Shown: positions 1 through 8,181 of the stretch, in pieces
How the letters are laid out: every line of letters begins with the position of its first letter
Numbering within the stretch: the first letter of the stretch is position 1
DNA from: Acidobacteriota bacterium
GTDB taxonomy: Bacteria; Acidobacteriota; Blastocatellia; Pyrinomonadales; Pyrinomonadaceae
Assembly (NCBI GenBank): GCA_019239425.1
Contig: JAFAZX010000056.1
Location: 1 to 64,000, forward strand
Direction of reading: 5' to 3'
Length of the DNA stretch: 64,000 nt
Program-made: the position numbers and the translations under genes
Notes under the pieces: generated by a model
Told to the model about the DNA's origin: nothing
Database searches by the model: none
What the model saw: only the letters and a program-made list of their open reading frames with translations

Positions 1-408
1 GGCACGGACGCGGATTTCGACGTGAAGCTCATCGACGTCTTCGCGGACGATGCGCCGAACTGGCCCGGTGACACGACGGGGTTCAAGGTCGCGGGGTATC
101 AGCAGCTCGTGCGCGGCGAGCCGTTCCGCGGCCGCTATCGCCGCGATCCGGCAAAGCCGGTGGCGTTCACGCCCAATGCGGTGGACTCTGTTCGCTTCTC
201 GATGCCGGACATCAACCACACCTTCCGCCGCGGCCACCGCATCATGGTGCAGGTGCAGAGCTCCTGGTTCCCGCTCGTGGACAGGAACCCGCAGAAGTTC
301 ATGGAGATTCCGAAGGCGACCGCCGCCGACTTCCAGAAGGCCACGCAGCGCGTCTACCGCCAACGCGTCTTCAACTCCTTCGTCACGCTGCCGGTCGAAC
401 AGCCTTAA
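1..408 (+). CDS. CocE/NonD-family hydrolase, C-terminal part (start outside window)
   Basis: The frame is open from the first base, so the gene begins upstream and only the last 135 residues are seen. The visible part starts GTDADFDVKLIDV and carries RGHRIMVQVQSSWFP followed by PQKF. These are typical of the C-terminal jelly-roll domain of X-Pro dipeptidyl-peptidase/CocE/glutaryl-7-ACA acylase-like serine hydrolases, which cleave acyl or peptide bonds and are often exported. The catalytic alpha/beta-hydrolase domain is not in the window, so the substrate cannot be judged. A GC-rich hairpin follows the TAA stop. Confidence 0.85.
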   Translation, partial: GTDADFDVKLIDVFADDAPNWPGDTTGFKVAGYQQLVRGEPFRGRYRRDPAKPVAFTPNAVDSVRFSMPDINHTFRRGHRIMVQVQSSWFPLVDRNPQKFMEIPKATAADFQKATQRVYRQRVFNSFVTLPVEQP

Positions 409-454
409 GCCCCGACTGGTCAGATGAGGAAGTGTCACACTGCCCCTTCCGACG

Positions 455-499
455 GCCCCGCGCCGCCTCGACAATGAGCAGCGCGGGGCTCAAAATTTG
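455..499 (+). terminator. GC-rich hairpin after the CocE-type gene
   Basis: Perfect 9-bp arms, GCCCCGCGC (455-463) and GCGCGGGGC (481-489), are followed by a short A/T stretch (CAAAATTTG). Its position after the stop at 408 and before the next start at 554 fits a rho-independent terminator. The T-run is weak. Confidence 0.5.
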
Positions 500-553
500 T
501 GCGTGAGCCCGCGGAAAGATTCGGCGCGCGGCACACATGCGGCAAGGGGTTTC

Positions 554-3160
554 ATGCGTTCGACGATTAATTGTTACCTGGAAGATTACTTGAGGCGCGG
601 GCGCGAGACGGCGTTCGCGCACAGGCGGGGCGTGCGTCTGGTGCGCTGGTCGTACCGGCGTGTGGCGGAGGCGGCCTACGGGTTCGCGCGGGAGCTGGAG
701 GCGCGCGGAATCGTTAAGGGCGAGCGGGTGCTGTTGTGGGCGGCGAACGGGCCGGAGTGGGTGGCCGCCTTTTACGGGTGCGCGCTGCTCGGGGCCGTGG
801 TAGTGCCCCTAGACGTCGAGAGCGCGCCGGACTTCGTGAGCCGTGTGCAGGCGCAGACGCGGGCGCGGCTCGTGCTCCACAGCGCCGAGACGAAAGCACA
901 GGCCGTGAAGCTGGGGGCGCCCGCCCTCGCGCTCGAAGAGCTTGAGAGTGTTCTGGCCGAACGTCCCGTCGAGCCTTACGCGAACGAAGACGTCTCGGCG
1001 GACGACCTGGTCGAGATCATCTACACTTCGGGGACGACGGCCGAGCCGCGCGGCGTCTGCCTGACGCACCGGAACCTGCTCGCTAACCTCGCGCCGCTCG
1101 AAGAGGGGATGCGGAAGTACTCGAAGTGGATGCGGCTCGTGCACCCGCTCCGGTTCCTCTGCTTGCTCCCGCTCAGCCACGTCTTCGGGCAGTTCATGGG
1201 CATCCTCATCCCGCAGCTCACGGGCGGCGAGGTCATCTTCATCGACGCGCTCAACCCCTCGGAGGTCGCGAGCACGGTCAGGGCGCGCAAGGTCAACGTC
1301 GTCGTCACCGTCCCGCGCCTGCTCGACTCCCTGCGCGAGCACGTCGAGCGGCGCGAGGAGTCGCGCGGGCTGCTCGCAGACCTGCGCCGCCGCATCGCGC
1401 GCAACGAGGGCGCGCACCCCTTGAAGCGCATGTGGCTCGCGCGCCGCATACACCAATACTTCGGCTGGCGGCTCTGGGCCTTCGTGACGGGCGGGGCCAC
1501 GCTCGACGCCGAGACGGAGGTCTTCTGGCGCCGCCTCGGCTACGCGGTCGTGCAGGGCTACGGGATGACGGAGACGGCCTCGCTCGTCACCGTCAACCAC
1601 CCCTTCAAGACGGGCCGCGGCTCCATCGGGAAAACCCTGCGCGGGCAGGAGGTGCGGCTCGACGAGTCGGGCGAGATTCTCGTGCGCGGCGCGAACGTCT
1701 CGCCCGGCTACTGGCGCGGCGAGGGCCTGCCGAAGCCCTTGGGCGAAGGAGGCTGGCTGCGCACGGGCGACCTCGGCGAGATGGACGCGTCGGGCAACAT
1801 CTACTTCCGCGGCCGCAAGAAGGACGTGATCGTCACGGCCGCGGGCCTCAACGTCTACCCCGAAGACATCGAGGCCGCGCTCAACCGCCAGCCCGAGGTA
1901 CGCTTGAGCGCCGTCGTCGGCGTCGAGGGGCAGCGCGGCCCCGAGCCGCTCGCCGTGCTCATCATGCAGGACGCGGAGTCCGACCCCGCGGCCGTCGTCG
2001 AACGCGCCAACCGTGTGCTCGCGCGCCACCAGCAGGTGCGCCGCTGGCAGGTCTGGCCCGACTCGGACTTCCCGCGCACGCCGACGCAGAAGGTTCGCAA
2101 GCGCGACATCCTCGAACACGTCAGCCCGAAGCGGAACGGCGGGAACGGCAACGGAATTTATGTTGAGAGTGCTGCGGTCGGCAACTCGTCACTCGTCACT
2201 CGTCACTCGTCACTCGACCCTTCGCCCGCCTCCCTCATCGCCGCGCTCGCACCGCGCGCGGGCGGCGAGGCGCCGGCCGAGATAGATTCTTCCGCGAGCC
2301 TCTCGACCGACCTGAAACTCGACTCGCTCGGGCGCGTCGAACTGTTGAGCGCGCTCGAAGACCGCTATCAGATCGAGATCGACGAGGCCAGCTTCACCGC
2401 CGCGACGACCGTCGGCGACGTGGAGCGCATCGTCAGCGCGGGCGGCGCGCGCGCCGAAGAGGCCGCGCAGTATCCTTACCCGGCGTGGTCGCAATCAACA
2501 CCCGTCCGCTGGCTCCGCGTCGCCTTCTACTACGCGGTCGTGCTCCCCATCACGTCCCTCCTCTGCTGGGCGCGCGTCGTGGGGCGCGAGAATCTGAGAG
2601 ACCTCGACGGCCCGGCGCTCTTCGTCTCGAACCACATCACCTACTTCGACCACGCGCTCCTCATGTCGGCGATGCCGGGGCGCTTCCGCCGCCGCCTCGC
2701 CATCGCGCAGGAGGGCGAGCGCCTGCGCTGGTGGCAGAAGCCGCCCGAGGGCACGCCGCTGCTCAAGCGTCTGCGCTGGCGGGTGCAGTACTTCCTCGTC
2801 GTCGTCATCTTCAACACCTTCTCGCTCCCGAAGGCGAGCGGCTTCCGCCGCAGCTTCGCCTACGCGGGCGAGTCCGTAGACCGCGGCTACAACCTCCTCG
2901 TCTTCCCCGAAGGCATCCGCGCCGACAAGCTTGGCATGAGCCCCTTCCGCCCGGGCATCGGCGTCCTCGCCTCGCAGTTGCGAATCCCCGTCGTGCCCGT
3001 CCGCATCGACGGCCTGATCGAGTTGAAGCTCTCGGGCCGCCGCGGCTTCACCTCCCCGCACAACGTCACCATCCGCCTCGGCGAACCCGTCACGTATTCG
3101 CCCGGCGAAGACCCCGCCGAGATCACCGCCGACCTCGAACGCCGGGTCAAGGCGCTCTAG
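554..3160 (+). CDS. Fused AMP-dependent acyl-CoA/ACP synthetase, acyl carrier domain and PlsC-type acyltransferase
   Basis: Protein of 868 residues. The start is ATG 554, preceded by AAGGGG at 544-549; an in-frame start at 497 lacks a ribosome site. Domain 1 (about 1-530) is an adenylate-forming enzyme with IIYTSGTTAEPRGVCLTHRN (P-loop), GYGMTETAS and TGDLGEMD. Domain 2 (about 560-640) resembles an acyl carrier protein, with LDSLGRVELL holding the phosphopantetheine Ser. Domain 3 (about 655-868) is a 1-acyl-glycerol-3-phosphate acyltransferase with NHITYFDH (HX4D) and FPEGIRA. The order suggests one polypeptide that activates a fatty acid, holds it and transfers it to a lysolipid, like the E. 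coli Aas idea but with the carrier built in. The linker near residues 544-555 is made of 7-bp DNA repeats (see separate entry). Confidence 0.88.
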   Translation: MRSTINCYLEDYLRRGRETAFAHRRGVRLVRWSYRRVAEAAYGFARELEARGIVKGERVLLWAANGPEWVAAFYGCALLGAVVVPLDVESAPDFVSRVQAQTRARLVLHSAETKAQAVKLGAPALALEELESVLAERPVEPYANEDVSADDLVEIIYTSGTTAEPRGVCLTHRNLLANLAPLEEGMRKYSKWMRLVHPLRFLCLLPLSHVFGQFMGILIPQLTGGEVIFIDALNPSEVASTVRARKVNVVVTVPRLLDSLREHVERREESRGLLADLRRRIARNEGAHPLKRMWLARRIHQYFGWRLWAFVTGGATLDAETEVFWRRLGYAVVQGYGMTETASLVTVNHPFKTGRGSIGKTLRGQEVRLDESGEILVRGANVSPGYWRGEGLPKPLGEGGWLRTGDLGEMDASGNIYFRGRKKDVIVTAAGLNVYPEDIEAALNRQPEVRLSAVVGVEGQRGPEPLAVLIMQDAESDPAAVVERANRVLARHQQVRRWQVWPDSDFPRTPTQKVRKRDILEHVSPKRNGGNGNGIYVESAAVGNSSLVTRHSSLDPSPASLIAALAPRAGGEAPAEIDSSASLSTDLKLDSLGRVELLSALEDRYQIEIDEASFTAATTVGDVERIVSAGGARAEEAAQYPYPAWSQSTPVRWLRVAFYYAVVLPITSLLCWARVVGRENLRDLDGPALFVSNHITYFDHALLMSAMPGRFRRRLAIAQEGERLRWWQKPPEGTPLLKRLRWRVQYFLVVVIFNTFSLPKASGFRRSFAYAGESVDRGYNLLVFPEGIRADKLGMSPFRPGIGVLASQLRIPVVPVRIDGLIELKLSGRRGFTSPHNVTIRLGEPVTYSPGEDPAEITADLERRVKAL
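2184..2218 (+). repeat. Heptamer tandem repeat (ACTCGTC x4 plus variant) inside a gene
   Basis: ACTCGTC occurs four times in perfect tandem (2184-2211), followed by ACTCGAC. Because 7 is not divisible by 3, the DNA unit gives a protein repeat of period 7 (SLVTRHS). It lies in frame in the linker between the synthetase and carrier domains of the fusion enzyme. It belongs to the heptamer family described below, but has no inverted partner nearby. Confidence 0.9.
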
Positions 3161-3182
3161 CAGTAATATCGACTCGCGAATT

Positions 3183-3357
3183 GAGATAAGGCCCCTTCAC
3201 GCTGGGAGCGCGGGCATCCCTGCCCGCCAGCGTGCGCCAGCACGCTGACCTTCTTACCTTTATCTCAACGTTGAGACATGAAGTTTCTTTGCTTTCGCGC
3301 TCTCGCGCTCAGGCGGGCAGGGATGCCCGCGCTCCCAGCAAGAAGGGGCCTTATCTT
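3183..3357. repeat. Long intergenic inverted repeat (about 46-bp arms)
   Basis: Left arm 3183-3228 and right arm 3312-3357 pair nearly perfectly. Both contain GATAAGGCCCCTTC, then GCTGGGAGC, then GCGGGCATCCCTGCCCGC in opposite orientation. The loop (3229-3311) holds a further perfect 14-bp palindrome, TCTCAACGTTGAGA (3262-3277 region). The element fills the space between two convergent genes, so it could end transcription from both sides, but its size and internal palindromes look more like a repetitive extragenic or MITE-like element. Confidence 0.8.
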
Positions 3358-3373
3358 AATCTGCAAGTCGGTA

Positions 3374-3877
3374 TTAGGCTCTTACTTCCGTATGTTCGCA
3401 CGGCAGGCCGCCGACGAGTTCGTAGACTTCGGGGAAGTTGCCGATCTTTGTGGGCAGCAGCCAGGCCGAGTCGCCGTTCTTAAAATGTATTTCCGTTCGC
3501 CAGATGTATTTGATGCCGGTGACGCGGTTGAGCCTGACCCGGTCAACCACCCGGCCTAAGTCGGCCCACGCCAGGCTCCGCCCGTCGTTGCGTACCAACC
3601 CCTCTGCCGAAAAATATCTGACCGACCTGACGTACGCCCTTCGGAACAGCCACGCGGCCGCCCCGTACGCGGCTAACGGCGCGAAGCCAACCGCCAGCAG
3701 CGCGGGCCGAGGGCCTTTCGACAACTGGCTGATTAAAACCGACGCGCCGAGCGGAACCATCAAGAGCCCGAGCAGAACGAACGCGGCGAATTGCAGGCCG
3801 CGCGTTTTGACATCCAGACGCTTCGTCCCGTTCGTCCCCGGTCTTATATCGACCAACTTCAGGCTATCGGTTTTCAT
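3374..3877 (-). CDS. Two-helix membrane protein of unknown function, PH-like C-terminal half
   Basis: Protein of 167 residues from ATG 3877 (MKTDSLKLVDIRPG). A longer in-frame start at 3913 would overlap the upstream gene. Two hydrophobic segments lie at about residues 27-50 and 60-80 (AAFVLLGLLMVPLGASVLI and ALLAVGFAPLAAYGAAAWLF). The soluble tail alternates beta-like stretches (IHFKNGDSAWLLP, GNFPEVYELVGGL), as in small bacterial PH-like membrane proteins. I do not recognise a named family. It lies downstream of another unknown gene on the same strand, 26 bases apart, so they are probably co-transcribed. Confidence 0.6.
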   Translation of the reverse strand: MKTDSLKLVDIRPGTNGTKRLDVKTRGLQFAAFVLLGLLMVPLGASVLISQLSKGPRPALLAVGFAPLAAYGAAAWLFRRAYVRSVRYFSAEGLVRNDGRSLAWADLGRVVDRVRLNRVTGIKYIWRTEIHFKNGDSAWLLPTKIGNFPEVYELVGGLPCEHTEVRA

Positions 3878-3903
3878 TATTTCAGGAATCGTCGGGCCGC
3901 TAA

Positions 3904-4587
3904 TTACACACATCCTTCGGGCCGTCGATCCGCGAGCCACGCGACGTTGGCGCGGGCTTCCGCGAGGGCTTGCTCCGCCGTCTCGTGGCGGGTCGCCGGG
4001 TCTCCGCCGGACGGCTGCCACGCTCTCTCCCAAATCTTCGGGTAACGCTGCTCCGCGTCCGGGGTGCGTTGCAACAGGTCACGAATCCATGACTGCGGCG
4101 AGTAATGTTGCTCCTCGTAGCCGAAGGAGTCGTCTTCATCACGTCGGAAGACGACCAAGCGCATCTCTCTGGCGGCGTCGTAGATAACCCGCACGGGTTC
4201 GGGCATCAACTCGATGGGCGGCAAACTTTGGGCGTCGAACTCACGCGCGATCTCCCAGGCCTCCTCCGGGGAGAGCGCGCGAATCTCGGCCTCCGCGATG
4301 CGTCGGGCTTCGCGTTCGATTTCGACGGCGAACACTACGCTGCTGACGGTGTTGCTTGAGAGCACGACGAAACGCCTACCCTCGCGCACCGCCTCGCGCG
4401 CGACGAGCATTCCGTCTAAAGGGCCGCCGCGGTCGTTATCGAGCAGCTCGTGCACGCTCGGCTGGCGGCCGTCGCTTCGCAGTTGGTCGATCCAGCCCGG
4501 GGGCACGGTGTAAAAGGCCGGGTCGAAGCGCTCGCGCACCCAGCGCGGCCGGCCTTCTGCGTCAAGGCCATGTTGTATGACGGGCAT
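3904..4587 (-). CDS. Hypothetical protein, 227 residues
   Basis: Starts MPVIQHGLDAEGRPRWVRE and has no signal peptide or membrane segment, so it is probably cytoplasmic. Tryptophan and charged residues are spread throughout (PPGWIDQL, SPEEAWEIAREFDAQ, RYPKIWERAWQP). No motif of a known family is recognised. It is the middle gene of three unknown genes on the minus strand (3374-5276). Codon use is GC-rich like its neighbours, which argues that it is real. Confidence 0.6.
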   Translation of the reverse strand: MPVIQHGLDAEGRPRWVRERFDPAFYTVPPGWIDQLRSDGRQPSVHELLDNDRGGPLDGMLVAREAVREGRRFVVLSSNTVSSVVFAVEIEREARRIAEAEIRALSPEEAWEIAREFDAQSLPPIELMPEPVRVIYDAAREMRLVVFRRDEDDSFGYEEQHYSPQSWIRDLLQRTPDAEQRYPKIWERAWQPSGGDPATRHETAEQALAEARANVAWLADRRPEGCV

Positions 4588-4640
4588 AATCTAATCAGAC
4601 GGCGCGGGGGCCTTTGAACCGGGAAAGCAAATCGCCCAAC

Positions 4641-5276
4641 TCAGTTCTGATAGCGGGCTCTTTTTCTCATCTTTAACATCCTCAATCCAATCAGCACGAC
4701 GATAGTCAAAAATGCCCCGGAGAGTATTCTGGCGAGGGGGCCGTGAATCGTTTCGCCTCTTCTCCCGACAAGGTACAGGTTCCCGGTGAGGAGTCCGACC
4801 ACGGCACATATGCAGAAGATGACGAAGGGTAAGACAAAGAGAGCAATCATGCAGCCGACGTAGAGAGATTTAGTCCCTGTCGCTTTGTGAATCGTCGGCT
4901 CCCCTTGACCCGCCGCTTCCTGCCCGTTTGTGGATGTGAGTCTCTGGTGCAGGTGCCACTGAATGCCCTCCAGCCACTTGCGAAGCTGGCCGTCATAGTA
5001 GCCGCCGACATCGAACAGCATAAAGCCGAGCGGGCCGGCCCGTTCCACCAAAAGCTTGACGGCCACCTTCGTGCCGAACGGGGCCGGCTCGATCCGAAAC
5101 TTCGCCGTCGCCGCGTGCGAAGCGCTGTCACCTCTCGCTTCGAAGCCGTCCGGCGTCTCCGTGATCTGCCACCCGGCGAGTGACTCGGCGGCGAACGAGC
5201 GGGCGGCTTCGGAGACAAGCTCACGCTCCGCCTGGAAGACGGCCTCCCGCTCAAACTGCTTGTTTTTCCAATCCAT
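4641..5276 (-). CDS. Hypothetical membrane protein with SRPBCC-like N-terminal domain
   Basis: Protein of 211 residues. About residues 1-130 look like a soluble lipid-binding or START-like fold (FEARGDSASHAATAKFRIE, GTKVAVKLLVERAGP, GYYDGQLRKWLEGIQWHL). Two membrane helices follow at about 143-165 and 185-203 (CMIALFVLPFVIFCICAVV, ILSGAFLTIVVLIGLRML), then a basic tail. The domain assignment is weak and the function unknown. First gene of the small minus-strand group 3374-5276. Confidence 0.6.
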   Translation of the reverse strand: MDWKNKQFEREAVFQAERELVSEAARSFAAESLAGWQITETPDGFEARGDSASHAATAKFRIEPAPFGTKVAVKLLVERAGPLGFMLFDVGGYYDGQLRKWLEGIQWHLHQRLTSTNGQEAAGQGEPTIHKATGTKSLYVGCMIALFVLPFVIFCICAVVGLLTGNLYLVGRRGETIHGPLARILSGAFLTIVVLIGLRMLKMRKRARYQN

Positions 5277-5501
5277 ATAGGTAAGCGCGCGGTAAGCTGG
5301 GGTTCGTCGAACATCGGATGCAAGGTGATGCTATACCATTAATAAACAGAGACGCCCAACTACTATTTCTCTGAATGAGCCAAAATCTTTCCGCCGCGGC
5401 GTGACAGGCCCCGGCCCGCGCCGCAGGTTTTTGACAGTCTTTCCGCGGCTCTGTTACGCTCGCTTCGCTCTTTGGCTCACTCCCCTGTTTCGCGCCCCGT
5501 G

Positions 5502-6608
5502 ATGCTCTATCGCTCGCTGCTGCGCCCCCTGCTCTTCAAGCTGCCGCCGGAGACGGCACACGAGCTCGCCCTTCACGCGCTCTCGCACGGCCTCGGCACG
5601 GGCCTGCTGCGCCGCCTCGCCGGCGCGCAGACGAGCTTCGCCGGGCTGCGCCGCTTCGGGCTGAGCTTCAAGAACCCGGTCGGCGTCGCCGCCGGCTTCG
5701 ACAAGAACGGACTTGTCGCGCCGCAGCTCGCGGCCCTCGGCTTCGGCTTCGTCGAGGTCGGCACGGTGACGAACCTCCCCCAGCCCGGCAACCCACGCCC
5801 CCGTCTCTTCCGCCTGCCGCTCGACCGCGCGCTCGTCAACCGGCAGGGGTTCAACAACGAGGGCGCCGCGGCCCTCGCGCGCAGGCTGCAAGGCTCAAGG
5901 CCAGACTGCGTGCTCGGCGTCAACATCGGCAAGAGCCGCGCCGTCCCCATCGAAGAGGCGACGTCAGACTACCTGGCGAGCTTCGAGACCGTCAGGCCGC
6001 ACGCAGATTACGTGACCGTCAACGTCAGCTCGCCCAACACGCCGGGCCTACGCGAGCTGCAACGCGGCGACTTGTTGACTGAACTGCTCGGCGCGCTCCA
6101 ACGCCGCAACCGCGAGCTGGCCGAAAAGGAGAACGGGCGGCCCGTCCCGCTGCTCGTCAAGGTCGCCCCAGACCTCGGCGCGGGCGAGCTCGAGTTGATT
6201 ATCGACGCCGCGCGCGCGGCCGAAGTCGCGGGCATCATCGCCGCCAACACGACCGTCTCGCGCGACGGCTTGCTCACCGATTCGCAAACCGTCGCCGCCT
6301 GCGGCGAAGGCGGTCTGAGCGGCGCGCCCCTGCGCGAACGCTCGACGCGTCTGGTCGCCGCGCTCCGCCGCCTGACGCGCGGCGCGTTGGAGATCGTCGG
6401 CGTCGGCGGCATCTTCGACGCAGAGGACGCCTGGGAGAAAATCTGCGCGGGCGCCGGCCTCGTTCAGCTCTACACGGGCTTCGTCTACAGCGGCCCCGGC
6501 GTCGCGCGGCGCATCAACGAGGGCCTGGCGGCGCTCCTCGAACGGCACGGCCTCCGCACGCTCGACGAGGCCGTCGGCTGCCGCGCCGAAGAGTTCGCCC
6601 CGCTTTAG
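5502..6608 (+). CDS. pyrD: Dihydroorotate dehydrogenase (quinone), class 2
   Basis: About 368 residues from ATG 5502 (MLYRSLLRPLLFKLPPE); an in-frame start 30 bases earlier adds ten residues not typical of the family. It oxidises dihydroorotate to orotate with membrane quinone, the fourth step of pyrimidine synthesis. Seen: the N-terminal amphipathic membrane-docking region, FKNPVGVAAGFDKNG (FMN site), NVSSPNTPGLRELQ with the class-2 catalytic Ser, NTTVSR, and GVGGIFDAEDAWEKI plus VQLYTGFVYSGP at the phosphate-binding end. Followed after 21 bases by pyrF, so the two form a pyrimidine operon. Confidence 0.97.
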   Translation: MLYRSLLRPLLFKLPPETAHELALHALSHGLGTGLLRRLAGAQTSFAGLRRFGLSFKNPVGVAAGFDKNGLVAPQLAALGFGFVEVGTVTNLPQPGNPRPRLFRLPLDRALVNRQGFNNEGAAALARRLQGSRPDCVLGVNIGKSRAVPIEEATSDYLASFETVRPHADYVTVNVSSPNTPGLRELQRGDLLTELLGALQRRNRELAEKENGRPVPLLVKVAPDLGAGELELIIDAARAAEVAGIIAANTTVSRDGLLTDSQTVAACGEGGLSGAPLRERSTRLVAALRRLTRGALEIVGVGGIFDAEDAWEKICAGAGLVQLYTGFVYSGPGVARRINEGLAALLERHGLRTLDEAVGCRAEEFAPL

Positions 6609-6629
6609 TTGGAAGGAAGGGCAGAAACG

Positions 6630-7385
6630 ATGAACACAGGCACGGCCGAGACCGCCTCCGCGAAAGAGAAGCTCGTCGTCGCGCTCGACTTCGAGAGCGC
6701 CGACGACGCCCTGAGGCTTTACGGCGAGCTGCGCCGCGACGCGGGCATGTTCAAGGTCGGCTCGCAGCTCTTCACGAAGGCCGGCCCCGAACTCGTCCGC
6801 CGCCTCGTCGGAGACGGCGCGCGCGTCTTCCTCGACCTCAAGTTCCACGACATCCCGAACACCGTCGCCAATGCCGCGCGCGAGGCCGTCCGCCTCGGCG
6901 TCGCGCTCTTCAACGTCCACGCCGCGGGCGGCTCCGAGATGATGCGCCGCGCCGCCGAAGCGACCGCCGAAGAGGCTTCGAGATTAGGCTTGAAGAGACC
7001 GAGCCTCATCGCCGTGACCGTCCTGACGAGCATGGACGAAGAGGCTTTGAGGGAGACGGGCGTGGGCGCCGCCAGCGTCGAAGAACACGTGCGAAGGCTG
7101 GCGCGTCTCGCCGAAGCCGCGGGCCTCGACGGCGTCGTCGCCTCGCCGCACGAGATCGTCCCCGTGCGCGAGGCGGTCGGGCGCACGGGCTTCCTCGTCG
7201 TCACGCCCGGCGTCAGCCCTTCGGCCGCCGCCTACGAAGACCAGAAGCGCGTCACCTCGCCAGCGGAGGCCGTCCGGCGCGGCGCAGACTTCATCGTCGT
7301 CGGCCGCGCCATCCTCAACTCACCCGACCCCGCCGCCGCCGCGCGCGCCGTCGTCAAAGAGATGGAGAATGTTCGAATATCATAA
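6630..7385 (+). CDS. pyrF: Orotidine 5'-phosphate decarboxylase
   Basis: About 251 residues from ATG 6630, behind a GGAAGGAAGGG ribosome site at 6611-6621. It converts OMP to UMP. Seen: the N-terminal VVALDFESADDAL, the catalytic FLDLKFHDIPNTV (Asp-x-Lys-x-x-Asp), TSMDEEAL, and the phosphate loop with GADFIVVGRAI. Length and motifs are ordinary for the family. The last 17 bases overlap the next gene in another frame, which suggests translational coupling. Confidence 0.96.
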   Translation: MNTGTAETASAKEKLVVALDFESADDALRLYGELRRDAGMFKVGSQLFTKAGPELVRRLVGDGARVFLDLKFHDIPNTVANAAREAVRLGVALFNVHAAGGSEMMRRAAEATAEEASRLGLKRPSLIAVTVLTSMDEEALRETGVGAASVEEHVRRLARLAEAAGLDGVVASPHEIVPVREAVGRTGFLVVTPGVSPSAAAYEDQKRVTSPAEAVRRGADFIVVGRAILNSPDPAAAARAVVKEMENVRIS

Positions 7386-8097
7386 GCAGGGCAGCGGGCC
7401 GGCCTTCGTCTACGTGTGCGGGATCGAGGGGTCGGGCAGGCTCTTTTACAAGCAGGCCGCAGACCTCGCGCGCGACCACACGGTCGTCTCCTTCCCCCTG
7501 CGCAGGGACGGCTGGTACGGGATGCCGCGGCTCGTCGAAGACCTCGCGTGGGTCATAAGAGAGGCGGGCGGGCGCGCGACCGTGCTCGGCGAATCCTTCG
7601 GCGGGCTTTTGACGATGGCCGCGGCGCTCGAACACCCCGAGCTGTTCGAGCGCGTCGTCCTCGTCAACACCTTCCCGCACTTCGCCGAGCGCCTGAAGAT
7701 ACACGCCGGCTGCGTCCTCTTCCGCGCCTTCTACCCGATGCTCAAGGCGCACCGGACGCGCGGCGCGCGCCACGTCCTCTTCAGCTCGGACGTGTGCGAA
7801 GATGACCGGCGGCTCTTCCGCGAGCACACGGCCGACGTGGGGCGCGAGGGCTACGTCTCGCGCCTGCGCATCATCCGCGACACAGACCTGCGCCCGCGCC
7901 TTAAAGGTTTGAAGACGCCCGCGCTCGTCGTCGCCGGCACGGCCGACCGACTCCTCGACAGCGTGAGGGCCGCGCGGCAGATGGTCTCGCTGATTCCCCG
8001 CGCGCGCCTCAAGCTGCTGGAGGGGACGGGCCACGTCGCCCTGCTCTCGGAGCGGGTGCGCGTGCGCGACTGGCTCGCGGAGTTCGAAGAGATTTGA
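7369..8097 (+). CDS. Alpha/beta-fold hydrolase
   Basis: Protein of 242 residues, beginning inside the last 17 bases of pyrF. Catalytic Ser in GESFGG (nucleophile elbow), Asp in GTADRLL and His in GTGHVAL, in the order expected for the alpha/beta-hydrolase fold. No signal peptide, so probably cytoplasmic. The oxyanion region is VCGIEGSGR instead of the usual HG. The substrate cannot be named. The overlap with pyrF means coupled translation but does not prove a role in pyrimidine metabolism. Confidence 0.85.
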   Translation: MFEYHKQGSGPAFVYVCGIEGSGRLFYKQAADLARDHTVVSFPLRRDGWYGMPRLVEDLAWVIREAGGRATVLGESFGGLLTMAAALEHPELFERVVLVNTFPHFAERLKIHAGCVLFRAFYPMLKAHRTRGARHVLFSSDVCEDDRRLFREHTADVGREGYVSRLRIIRDTDLRPRLKGLKTPALVVAGTADRLLDSVRAARQMVSLIPRARLKLLEGTGHVALLSERVRVRDWLAEFEEI

Positions 8098-8181
8098 GCG
8101 ACGTTGGAACGAAGGCGCGCGGCGGGCGTGTAAACCGGGGAGCGCCCGGGCGTTTGTCGCGCACGGGCTTTATTTGCGAAG

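Noticed and set aside
809-2119. Long minus-strand open frame opposite the synthetase gene (436 codons)
   Set aside because: It is a GC-rich shadow: the plus-strand frame has clear domain motifs, while this one has Arg/Ala/Asp-rich low-complexity sequence without motifs.
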